A stretch of 53,058 bases of DNA from Irineochytrium annulatum (lineage: Eukaryota > Chytridiomycota > Chytridiomycetes > Chytridiales > Chytridiaceae). Below are positions 1-10,301 of this stretch, piece after piece. Made by a program: the position numbers and the translations under genes. The DNA lies in assembly GCA_027600665.1 (NCBI GenBank), contig JADGJL010000056.1:1-53058 (forward strand), written 5' to 3'. The notes below the pieces were generated by a model. It worked only from the letters and a program-made list of their open reading frames with translations. It was not told where the DNA came from and ran no database searches. The first letter of the stretch is position 1, and every line of letters begins with the position of its first letter.

Positions 1-566
1 CCCCTCATCCTCCTCGTCCGGACTCATCCTCCTCGTCCCCGACTCTGCCTCATGGTCCCCGGCCCCCGCCCTCATCATCGTCCTCACCTCACCTCTGTCA
101 CGCACTTTCTCGCCTCCCAATTTTTTGTCGTCTGCACCTTCTTCGGAGTCGATGGCGAAGAATGATGCACACAAAACAATCTGAAACAAAGAGCGTCCTG
201 CCCAAGCCACTTCAGCTTGTTCAACGGACCAATGACATGGTATGCTGGGGACGGAACACCATAGAGCGACCAAGGCATGATAGCTTTCTGAGAGGAGCAA
301 ACGGAACTGCTAAGGCATCTCCCATGGTCTCTCCTACTCAAACACCGCCGCGAATACACTTCTTCCGCCTCTCTACAGCCTGCATGATGAATTCGTACTG
401 AGAACTCCTGTTCTACATTGCCGATGATATACTTACATTAAACCCGTTGACTTCGCCGCATGTCATCACATTCGCATTTTCATAAGCTTTCGATCTTTGT
501 ATGGGCAGAAGCTTTAAAAATGACCTGGCATCAATCCACCACACGTCGTTTCTTCTTCTGCCGCCC
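1..566. other. No gene recognised (left edge)
   Basis: The first 100 bases are C/T-rich. They carry a 16-nt unit, ctcatcctcctcgtcc, twice (4-19 and 23-38). The rest has only short open frames with no recognisable protein. It probably includes the 5' flank of the gene starting at 567. Confidence 0.5.
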
Positions 567-1702
567 ATGCTCACTCACCGTCTACGCCTCCTCCTGCTCC
601 TCACCTTTGGCGCGGCCGCTGTCATCGCGGACAACCAAGTCGGCGACGAGATCGACCTCGGGGACCTTCAGGGGTCCTGGACGGTCGAGGAGCATCAACC
701 GCGCCAGCTCCACATGCAGCTTCAGCCGACGGTCGGCGGTGAAGGAGACGAAAATCAGTTTGGGCCGGACGGGGGGACCGACTTGGTCCGCAGGATGCTC
801 TTCAGTGGCCACATTCCGAGGATGGTGGCGCGGGCGGAGGAGCGTCAAGAGCAGGAGAGCGCGTCGGCCGCGTCATCGGTGGCGGCGGCGCACCCGACCG
901 CCAGGCCGCCATCTCGTCACCCGCCGAGCGACGCCGGTCCAGGTACCGACATGTCCGCTTTGGTAAGCCCAATTTCACCTTTATTTCACAACATAGCTCA
1001 CATACTTTGAACTCACGCGGACAGGCATGCGATGCAAACACGGATGTTACGTGGGACATCAACGGGCCGATATGGAAGAGGTATTCTTCAGTACCGGACA
1101 GTTTCAACTCGAACGGTCGGTACTACGTCCTTCAGGCCGTCAAGGGTGACGAGATGAACTTCATCAAGGTAATCCCTAAATTTCTTCCAAGGGCTAATAG
1201 ATGCAAACTTTCAATCTCGTAAATCGTTTCTTTCAACAGTTTCGCGTCTTTGCCAACCTCGTGGACGAGATCCAACCTTGCATCGGTTACCTCCGTGACG
1301 GGAACAGGCTTCGGATCATGATTAACGCCACGAACGCGAACACGTGCCCAGGTTTCTGCCTGTTGCTTTTCTTGCACTTTCATCGTTAGCCGCATCTAAT
1401 AACCCTTTATGTCAACCATCACAGACAAGTACGACGAGTTCGCGGGCGTCTGCAAGCGCTGGGTGTTCTGGGTGGGCACGTGCTCGTCCGGGCCGTGTCT
1501 GACCGGAGGTGCGGGAGGTGGTGGTGCGACGGCCGGAGGCGGGGGAGGCTCCAGTGGGGATCAGCCGCAGACTGGCGCGTCTGGTCGCGCGTGGTCGGGC
1601 TCCACGACGACGTCGGCGAGCTCGGCAGAGCGATTTGTCGCGTCGGCGCTTTCTGCTTTTGTTCTTGCGGCTTCTGTGTTTTTTTTGCTGTGCAAAGCCT
1701 AG
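567..1702 (+). CDS. Secreted, probably GPI-anchored cysteine-containing protein, unknown function
   Basis: Four exons (567-962, 1025-1168, 1240-1351, 1425-1702) join in phase to 309 residues. I chose the ATG at 567 because it opens a clean signal peptide: MLTHR, a Leu-rich core, then cleavage near VIA-D. An in-frame ATG at 501 would bury this signal. A low-complexity Ala/Arg/Pro stretch follows. The folded part begins at ACDANTDVTWD and has about six cysteines and an FRVFANLVDE segment. A Gly/Ser/Thr-rich stalk and a hydrophobic C-terminus (about the last 20 residues) form a typical GPI-attachment architecture. The likely location is the plasma membrane outer face or cell wall. No family was recognised, so no enzymatic role is proposed. 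It is convergent with the small gene ending at 1824. Confidence 0.75.
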
Positions 1703-1823
1703 TTGTTGCAAAGTGGAGTGCATTCATGAAGTTTTATGCGATCAAATATACATGGCCTGTTCGTATTCAGAGATCAAAGCGCCGCTAGAGCAAGAAGGCC
1801 CGGCGAGCATTCCAACACTCAGA

Positions 1824-2134
1824 TCAGGCGCTCGCCGAGATGGTGGTTGGAGATTGCGTCACGTAGGCAACGCAGGTGTAGACGAAGCGGCCGACGAAGA
1901 GCAAGACGACGCCGTCTGTGTAGATCAATGCGATAAAGATGAGGACACAATGAAGCTCCACAAAGGCCTCCGTTTGATCAACTCACCGACGACGGACTTC
2001 TCCAGAGGCTCCAGCGTGTACAGGCCTGAAATGCAGTTGCTCAATAAAGGCTTGCAATGGGAGGGGTAAAAGCTACCGGAGATGAGCTCAAACTGATAAA
2101 GCTTAAGAGACAGCCAGTCGAGGATTGTGCCCAT
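1824..2134 (-). CDS. Small subunit of serine palmitoyltransferase (ssSPT-like)
   Basis: Three tiny exons (2134-2077, 2025-1987, 1915-1824) join in phase to 62 residues. The introns are 51 and 71 nt. The protein reads LSLKLYQFELISGLYTLEP followed by LEKSVVDG, a single membrane span VVLLFVGRFVYTCVAYV, and a short tail. This matches the layout of the ssSPT family (human SPTSSA/B, about 71-76 residues): amphipathic Trp/Tyr-rich N-terminus, LYxLEPxE motif, one span. Family members bind and stimulate the LCB1/LCB2 serine palmitoyltransferase in the ER, the first step of sphingoid base synthesis, and help set acyl-CoA choice. The usual Trp in LEPWE is Leu here. The first ATG after an upstream in-frame stop was used. 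Standard gene callers could easily miss this gene. Confidence 0.78.
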
Positions 2135-2691
2135 CGCTGTGATCGTCCGTTGAGCAGAAGCGGACCGTGAGATAGAAGTGGGAGTGGTGTAGTAATTGCG
2201 AACTCGGCTGTTCTCGTCCGAATGCCATGATGTGGCCCAAAAGCCGTGTTGTTGAGCTCACAGGGAATCGTTGACTTCGTCTGCGATCACGTTGAAGGGA
2301 AGGGCGTGGGCAACGAAATTGCGAACTACGTTTTGATGTATTTGAGAGTGGGTAAGAGGGAAAAGTCTTTGAACAACGAACAAAAATTGCAGGATGACAA
2401 GGAAGAGATCCAATTGATTACAGCAAACATCATGAGTAAGAGAAGAGACTAAGGATACAAGAATAGACAGAATTCCAGATGGACAGAATACAACCACTTG
2501 ATATGAGCGGCCCGACACCCCGCAATATGCAGATGAACATGATGACAAGTCAACAGCCTGCGCTGACTAAGTATCCCACCTCCTACTAGCTACCCACCTC
2601 TTCCCTACTAACCCTCTCTCTCCACTGAAGTGTCGCACAATCACACATCATACCACCATAAGGACATGTAGTCCTGAATCCCTTCATTGTC
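2135..2691. other. Intergenic, no gene recognised
   Basis: This stretch lies between two minus-strand genes and probably contains the promoter of the ssSPT gene. An open minus-strand frame at 2258-2548 is hydrophobic but has no recognisable motif or supported splice context. Confidence 0.45.
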
Positions 2692-3214
2692 TCAAAAATA
2701 TCTAAACTCGGCATCCTCCTCCATGGCTGAATAATCGGTCATGATCCCAATGGCGGCCGTCGTGAACGTCGAGAGGGGCGGGCTCGATGAGAGCGAGTTG
2801 GTCGAGGATGAGGTGGAGGGGTTCTTGAGGGAAGACAGAAGGGAGTGGAGGTGGGTCGAGATGAGCTGTTGGGAGGGGTGGGGAAGGGAGACTTAGTATA
2901 TATCGTGTGGTAGTCAGTATGAAGAGGGGATTGAGCTTAGGGGAAGACCGAGAGTATACGGAGAGCGCGGTATCAACGAACACATGAACGAGTGGTAAGC
3001 ACTCCACCAAACCCCCCACCTCCGTGAACGCAATGTCAACACGTACCGGGTCCAACGTCGGGTCCCGCCTCCGCTGCTCCTCGATCCTGCCCATCAGGTC
3101 ATCGATCGTCGACCTCGCGCTGTTGGCCATCGTCGCCGTGGAAGTCATCATGGATCGTGTAGAGGGGCGGGTGACCGAAAGGGATGCGCGGGCGATGCGG
3201 ATGATGGAAGACAT
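2692..3214 (-). CDS. Small protein with mitochondrial-type N-terminus, unknown function
   Basis: Two exons (3214-3047 and 2865-2692) flank a 181-nt intron with donor gtacgt and acceptor ccaacag. Together they encode 113 residues. The N-terminus is rich in Arg, Ser, Thr and Ala with no acid for about 35 residues (MSSIIRIARASLSVTRPSTR), as expected for a mitochondrial presequence. A helical acidic/basic part follows (DDLMGRIEEQRRRD), then a Ser-rich linker and an aromatic, acidic tail (MTDYSAMEEDAEFRYF). I do not recognise a family. The phase agreement and the presequence support a real gene, but the intron is longer than most here, so other splice sites remain possible. Confidence 0.5.
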
Positions 3215-4738
3215 CTTGCGAGTGTTTAAAAGGGGAGCGTTGAAGTGAGTTCTTGGGCTGTCGATCTCTCCTTGATCTCTTATGTGTGAATCAGTGCAAA
3301 TGGAAATGTCCTTCGCAGCCCGGGAAAGAAGAAAGGTGGTTAGGGAGGCGACGCACTGGAGCAAGGGGGGGCACAGCGCGGAGGCATCGCGTGATGCGAC
3401 GCAAGCCGCCCCTCGTGAGCTGTCCTTCCTGATCGATATGCGGTCGATGCGGTGACTGGGCCCTCGTTTGCTGTAATGCGTTAGAGGTGTCACGCGGGAA
3501 AGTGGCGTGGGACTTTGACAAAGCCCACCCTGCCTCTCCCTGACTTGAACTGCATTGCACCATATACATACATAGAACAGGGGCGGGGGAATATATGAAT
3601 TATTGCCTTTAGAGGCTCAACGCAGTTGGAGGCGCTGAGCGATCGAAACGCACGCAGCAGCCAACGCAGCAAGGCCTCCTTCCCCGTGGTCCAGGGGCGA
3701 AGGACAGATTGTGAACGCCCCGCATCGCCAGATATCATCCGTCGGGGGCGCCGTTGAACTTTATGGCCCGCCTCGCTTATGCAGCGTCAGGGTTGCCGGC
3801 TGAAGCTCTGCCTTGGCGCGGCCATGTTGGCATTTGGCGACGAGCTGCTGAGAGGTCTGTACCGGCAGAAAGGCTGACACTACTACGGCCATGCAGGCGG
3901 CCCAAAGCCCGGCCGTGACGGTTCTCGGGCGCGTTCTGCACCTGTTCCTCCTGCCCTGAAAGCGCGCCTCACCTGCTCTTCTCCTGTCACGGCCACAGAA
4001 GCCGCATACCGGTCCTCCCTCCAGCCCTTCGCCTGATCACGATTTCTAAAATCTTGACAAAGTTGACCACCTGCAATCTTTTAATTTTTTTTCTTTTTCT
4101 TTTTCTCGTCTATTCGTTCGAAGGAGTAGTCAATTAATTGGAACTGTTAAAACTCGTTGTATTCATCCGCTCGTTGTCATCTAGGCACGGGTTCTTGGCA
4201 TGTCCAATTTGAAAAGGAAGTCGATAGGGTTTAGGATAAAGGAACCAAAAGATCAAGTGCGTTATGATCTCGAAGACCTCCACGTCCTTCGCCCAGGTAA
4301 CTGAGGCTCCTGCATGCCGGGCCGCGTGATTTGAGTTCGACAGGCACAAATTATTAAAGACTTGGGGCCACTTGGACTCAAGTCAAACTGACACACTGAA
4401 AAAAACCTTTAATTGCACAAAAACATGCCCGTGTGCGAGCGCTTAGCCCGGAGCAATACGACATGCCGGCGCCGCCGAGTCACGACGCATCACTAATGAA
4501 GGCTGTCCCCTCTGTACTTCATTTGTCGATGAAGTAAAATTCTTTAGTCCCGAGCTCCTAAAAATCCTGAAGGTTCCGCGTCCCGACCCGATAACAGCAC
4601 GTAAACATCCAGCTGACCGATCGTCGCGTGCACCGTCGTCGTCAGTCCGCCAAAACGCCGTGTCGTGACGATGGTATCTCTCTCGGCGTCGTGTGGTTGC
4701 GCTTCGAAATCAATCTTTGCAAGCGTCAAAGCAACCGA
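3215..4738. other. Intergenic, divergent promoter region
   Basis: About 1.5 kb separates a minus-strand and a plus-strand gene. It holds a long T/C tract (around 4081-4110) and only short frames without motifs. No RNA gene or mobile element was recognised. Confidence 0.5.
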
Positions 4739-5766
4739 ATGCAGAGGATCTCTGCCTCTGCCCTCATCCGCACCGTCCCCCGCATCGCCCTAGCCGCCGT
4801 CACTCCCGTCCGCCCCGTCCGCCCAATCTCCCTCATCGCTGCATCCTCGACGACCGCGGCGTTCCGAACCTCACCCACAGCCAGAACACGCTTCGGAAAA
4901 CAGGAGAAAAGGATGGTGCACAACGTCGCGACCGCCGATGAGTTCAAGCAGTTTGTGGACTCGGGGAAGGTCGTCGTTGGTGAGTTGCAATGAGCGATTT
5001 TATTGGAGAGTCAGGCGAGGACGGCCTGAAGCACTCTCGCACAGCATGTGAGCGATCAGCAGATTGACGTTGGGAGAGGATAAACGACCGGGAGAGAGGA
5101 ATCATTCTATTAGAGTGATGTATTCCAGGAAGATGTAGCACCCTCACGCGTACATGTGTTCACATCGCTCTCGTTGCCTTCTATGTCCCATCCCAAATCC
5201 CCTTCACTACTATTATCCCGCCGCTCCCCACCTTCTCATACATTTCTCGCTATATCTAACGCCTTCTCCACCGTTTAGTCGACTTCTTTGCTACGTGGTG
5301 TGGTCCGTGTAGGGTCATCGCGCCGAAGGTCGACGCTTTATCCAAGGTTTACTCGAACGCCGTGTTTTTAAAGGTGTGTTTTATTACGTAGGAAGATATA
5401 AGAGATGAGTGAAGGAAGGGTGAAGAGGATATCGAAGACGGAGGTGGGGGATATAATGAGGATAAGTTTTCGTGTCAAGTACGGAGATGGAACATTACGA
5501 AATGGGGAGGGATCGACCATATTGTCTATCATTGGAGATTCTGGAATTACTGCACCTTTATTATCGATTGCCTTCTCCTCATCAGTATTATTCATACCCT
5601 TCTCCTCCTCCACCAGCTTGACGTCGACGAGGTCCCCACCGTCTCCGAAGCGCAGGGCATCCGCGCCATGCCCACGTTCCAGATTTTCAAGGACGGGAAA
5701 CAAGTGGCGGAGGTCGTCGGCGCGGACCCCAACAAGCTCGAGGCAGCTATCAAGAAGTTTGTTTAA
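4739..5766 (+). CDS. Thioredoxin with mitochondrial leader
   Basis: Three exons (4739-4979, 5279-5373, 5617-5766) encode 161 residues. The redox centre WCGPC is at about residues 87-91, in the context [11 protein letters not shown]. The conserved cis-Pro region [11 protein letters not shown] and the C-terminal helix [10 protein letters not shown] follow. Thioredoxins reduce protein disulfides and are recharged by thioredoxin reductase. About 58 residues precede the fold. They are rich in Arg, Ala and Ser and lack acids, so they look like a mitochondrial targeting sequence. A second in-frame ATG at 4913 ([11 protein letters not shown]) would give a standard 103-residue cytosolic thioredoxin, so one gene could serve two compartments by alternative initiation or transcription start. 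The first two introns are long for this window (299 and 243 nt). Confidence 0.9.
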
Positions 5767-6896
5767 GAGGCGGGGAGGTTTGGGGACAAAAGGGAGAAGA
5801 AAGAGGGCGAAGGAGTTAAGATGGACAGGAGATCTGGCTCCGGTAGAATGTGGAAGAGTTGTTTCATGGGAGGCTGAAAGCAAAGATTTATCGTATGTGG
5901 GTTGGTGGACGGCGCCGAACAGGGCTGTTGGCACTCGTCTCTTGTAGCTGATGGCCACAGATTTTTGTCCTTCAACACATTTCGTATTTTGAACCGAACA
6001 AAATCATTCCTACTCCTAATCGCGCGTTTGTATGCAGAATGTCTAGCACCTGCTATCAATCCCATTTACCCGAACCAAATGGTGATGCGTTGGAGTCAGA
6101 CATTCTCTACTTGCTGACTGTGTTGTCATGGAAGTAAAAAGAGGGGCGGATTTAAATAAAGTGGCTTGTGCATCCTTAAAGTGGCTTGACAATACCCGCT
6201 CCACCAACCACATAGGGCCGGTCGATGGGGAAGTGGGTTAGCTGCTGGCCCTCTCGACGAACTATTAGCCTCACCACCTCGAGCGGACGACTTCCGATTT
6301 ATCAAGCCGTTACGGCAATGTCCCTGCAGGTGAACTGTAAAACATGGTGCGGTATGAATACCACCGTGGTAGAAACCCCGGCAGATGATAGCACCCAGGC
6401 TATACTCTTCACATTAATCAGGCGGCATTGTAACTGGCATTGGCCGACTGAGGGCACGTAACAAGGCAGTGGCTCCGAAAGCCCGCCTTTGTGGACGAGC
6501 TGGTAATTCTAGAAGCTTTCTTGTCGACCTGGATGAAAACATTGACCGGCCCAACGTGAACGCGGCCGCGGTCGTCAGGACAGAGTGAACGCGCTCGATG
6601 AGGAAGGCATACACTATTGCAGGAAATAATGATTTCAAACAAAGAGTTGGATTTTATCGTCGGCTTTACTAACCGAAAGGGTACATGCCAGAGGGAGTGA
6701 ACGCGCAACAACAACTTCCATCATGGGTAACGGTAGCGTGGGAGTCGGCTTTTCTCTCGCTTTTCCGAACCAATCTCTGACGTGTCGTCGACACCCTCGC
6801 CCGCAGCTCCGGCGGCCTGATCCCCCCGATCCCGGGCCTTGAAAACACTTGCTGGTTCTTCCAGGGACCGCTGTGAGATCTTAGCTTTAGCCCGAG
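5767..6896. other. Intergenic; possible poly(A) signal
   Basis: This region lies between the thioredoxin and transporter genes on the same strand. An AATAAA occurs at 6155-6160. Open frames at 6225-6461 (plus) and 6414-6714 (minus) show no family signature. It presumably contains the transporter promoter. Confidence 0.45.
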
Positions 6897-9755
6897 ATGC
6901 ACCCGTCAATACAAACGGCGCTGCTGCTGGCCACAACGCCCATGCGGGCTCTGCTCAGGCGACGGCTTCCCAGCGCGCACCAGCTCACTCATCACCACCG
7001 AACCGCTCGTCTCCTGCATTCCCGACCTCCCGTCTCCCTGCTTCCGGCGACGCTCGCACCAACAGCTCACGCTACTGCCTGGCTCGCCCGACATGCATCA
7101 ACAGCGCCGCGGCCACCGAAGCTCGCGATGCCGCCCCGATCGACCTCTGGGGCGGCCACCGCGAAGCCGTTGCAGCGGATCGTGAGATCAGCGAGCGGCA
7201 CGGCGACCGCAGAGGCCGTCCAGGAGTTGAAGCCCGCGACGTCTGCTACACCGGCGGTGACCGCGGCGGCCGCTGCAACGGAGCCGTCCGGGAAGCAAGG
7301 CGCGGAGGAGGACGTGCCGCTGATGAGGGAGGCCGCGAGGCTGATGAGGCTTGCGAGGCCCGAGGCGGGCGTGCTGGCAGGGGCCATCTCACTTTTATTT
7401 GTGTCGTCGGCCGTCACCATGGTGAGCTCGCACCGCGGTGCGGTTTTCCTGGATAGTGCACGACTGACTGGAATGCATGGAAAAAGTCCGTGCCGTTTAG
7501 TATGGGTCGGATCATCGATATCGTCATGACGTCGATCGGCGTTCAGGCTGGGGCTGCGGCTGCGCCGTTCTCGCTTTCGTTCATCTTCTCGGCGCTGTGC
7601 GGGGTGTTTCTACGTGCGTACTTCGTTTATAACATGGTTCTGGTTTGTGCCGATCTGATCTGGCTCTTCAGTTGGCGCCGTGGCAAACTTCGGGAGAGTA
7701 ATTCTGATGCGGATAGCGGGTGAAAGGTGCGATATTTTGGGGCTCGCACGTCCGATGGCTTTCTGACGGGATATCGAAGGATCGTGATGCGGTTGCGGAA
7801 TCAAATATTTGAGTCCATAATCAAGCAGGACATTTCTTTTTTCGGTAACCTTTTTCCTTTTCTTTTTTTTTTGACTTTAATGGTGATGTTAGCTGTTCTA
7901 ATTCTTATTTTGCTTGTTGTAAAGACAAAAACCGGACGGGTGAACTCATCAGCCGCCTCTCGTCCGACACTGTCATCGTCGGAAAAGCCGTCACTAATAA
8001 CATCTCGGACGGACTCCGGAGCTCCGTCTCGGCTCTCGTCGGCCTCGTCATGATGGGCTTTGTCAACTTTAAGCTCACGGTACGCCCTTTTTCTGACTAT
8101 AACGCCGCTTTGTCCAACATGTTAACACTTCTTCTTCAGCTGATCATGATGACTATCGTGCCCCCTGTAGCCGTCGCGGCAATCTACTATGGCCGCCTCG
8201 TCCGAGACCTCTCGAAGCGGACGCAGGACGTAATCAGCGAGACCACGAAAGTGGCCGAGGAGAAGGTCGGGAACATCCGGACCGTTCGGTCCTTCGCGCA
8301 GGAGGGGACCGAGTCCAAGCGGTATGCGGGGAAGGTGATGGACGTGTACGACGTGAGCTTGAAGGAGGGATATGCAACGGGTCTCTTCTTTGGCGGGATG
8401 GGATTCGCGGGGAACATCGTTGTGCTGGCCATTCTTTACTATGGAGGATCAATGGTTCAGGTACGTTTCCGGCGTTGTGAACTGCGACGGTTGGTTTGCT
8501 GATGTTTTTTTATTTTCCGTAAAAGTCGGGGGCTATCTCGGTCGGCGATCTGACCTCGTTCTTCTTGTACACGGCCTATGTCGGCTCATCGTTCTTTGGC
8601 TTGTCGGGGTTCTACAGCGAATTGATGAAGGGACTTGGTGCCAGCTCGAGATTGTTCAACCTGCTCGACCAGAAGGGGCAGATTGAGAGTTTTGTGGGAG
8701 GGTCCAAGCTGGAGGGCTTGAAGGGAAGGATCGAATTTAAGAATGTCGGGTTCGCTTATCCGACGAGACCAGACGTCCCCATTTTTACCGACATGTCTTT
8801 CGTCGTCGAGCCCGGGACAAACGTAGCGGTCGTTGGAAAATCGGGGACGGGCAAGTCGAGCATTGCGCAGCTCCTGCTTCGATTTTACGATCCAGATAGT
8901 GGAATAGGTTGGCGCAATTTCACCGTATTGTAATAGTCTGACTCGTTTACTTTGCGTAGTTCTTATTGACGGGCAAGATCTTCGCACGGTGGATCCTCAG
9001 ACTCTTCGGAAGGATCTTATTGCCTACGTTTCTCAAGAGGTAAGCTCATGGAGTTGTGTGTTGGCTGGAATATTAAGACTGTACTGGTGCAGCCGACCCT
9101 CTTCGCCACCTCAATTCGAGAGAACATCCGGTACGGCCGCCCCGAGGCTACCGATGAGGAGGTGATACGAGCCGCCGACCAGGCGAACGCTCGCGGCTTC
9201 ATTGAGGGCTTCCCGGACGGCTTCGACACGTTTGTAGGGGAAAAGGGAGCGGCGTTGTCAGGCGGGCAGGTAAGGCCGCGGAGACTCTATTATCAAGACA
9301 TCACTGCTGACGCGTTGCACGATTTGTAGAAACAACGCATTGCAATAGCAAGAGCTCTGATTAAGAACCCGAAGGTTTGTCGATAAAATTATTACCATTG
9401 CACAAGAGTCAAAACTCTAATTTTTGTCACAGATCCTGATCTTGGACGAAGCGACATCAGCTCTCGACGCCGCGAGCGAGTACCTCGTTCAAGATGCCCT
9501 TACGCATATCGTGGAAGGACGGACAGGTAGAGTTCGGCCTCCGCAGGCTTTCAATGATTTACTTTGTAACGTAATCGTTTCGTCTATTTAGTCATTACGA
9601 TCGCGCACCGGCTGTCGACGATTCAGCAGGCGGACCTCATCGTTATGATCGACGGCGGGAACGTCGTAGAGGTGGGCGAGTATGACGAGCTCGTGGCGAA
9701 GGAGGACGGGTCCTTCCGGGAGCTTGTGGAGGCTCAGCTGACGCGGAGCGAGTGA
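6897..9755 (+). CDS. MDL1: Mitochondrial ABC half-transporter, Mdl1/ABCB10 type
   Basis: Twelve exons (6897-7421, 7487-7613, 7672-7726, 7780-7844, 7925-8079, 8140-8460, 8526-8907, 8960-9039, 9093-9269, 9330-9374, 9433-9526, 9592-9755) keep phase throughout and encode 729 residues. The first ~110 residues are Arg/Ala/Ser/His-rich and serve as a mitochondrial leader. A six-span membrane domain follows, with family landmarks [26 protein letters not shown] and [11 protein letters not shown]. The nucleotide-binding domain carries Walker A GKSGTGKS (about 520-527), Q-loop SQEPTLF, signature LSGGQ (625-629), Walker B LILDEA (646-651) and the AHRLST histidine. All catalytic residues are present. Mdl1/ABCB10 homodimers sit in the inner mitochondrial membrane with the ATPase domain in the matrix. 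Yeast Mdl1 is linked to peptide export and ABCB10 to haem and redox roles; the substrate here is not predictable. Confidence 0.95.
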
Positions 9756-10301
9756 TTGATGGTCGTCGCTGGCGCGTTGAAGGCGCGCTGGGTCGATGGC
9801 CGATGGACGATATAGCATCTTTATTTAAAAGCGGAACCTCTCACAAGTTTTCTTCGTTCCTTCCTTTTTGTTTTTTTATTATGTATTTCAGGTCGAGAGG
9901 GAGGCGCATGGGCTATCTCATAGGTGGTCTGTGCCGGGGAGAGAGAGTTGAATCCAAATACTGGGATATTGGGCGTGTTGTTTCCATTTAGATTATTTCC
10001 CGATTTTGCATATGTTTTTTTACCAGCTGCTGCGTTCTTCGTTCATTGTCCTTACAGCTGAATAATTACTAGCTGCGGTTGCTCCATCTCTCCAATGCAC
10101 TTATTATTTTGCTAAAACCGGCCTTTACAAATACCTTGCTGCTAACGATACAGCGTCATCGAGGGATACTCTCAGCTATCTGCCAACAATCATTGTTCCA
10201 GCCGCGCTGAGAACAAGCCCGAAAAGAACGTTTGTACCTCTCTCCGCAAATCAAGCAGGACGCTGTTATATTATCTCATCATTGCAAGCATACTGCTGTG
10301 A
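9756..10301. other. Convergent 3' intergenic region
   Basis: This holds the 3' ends of the transporter gene and the adenylyl cyclase gene. It is AT-richer than its flanks and has no coding signal. Confidence 0.5.

Noticed and set aside
1509..2069. Arg-rich plus-strand frame over the last exon of the GPI-type gene and the ssSPT gene
   Set aside because: It lies across two better-supported genes on opposite strands and is an off-frame read of GC-rich sequence.
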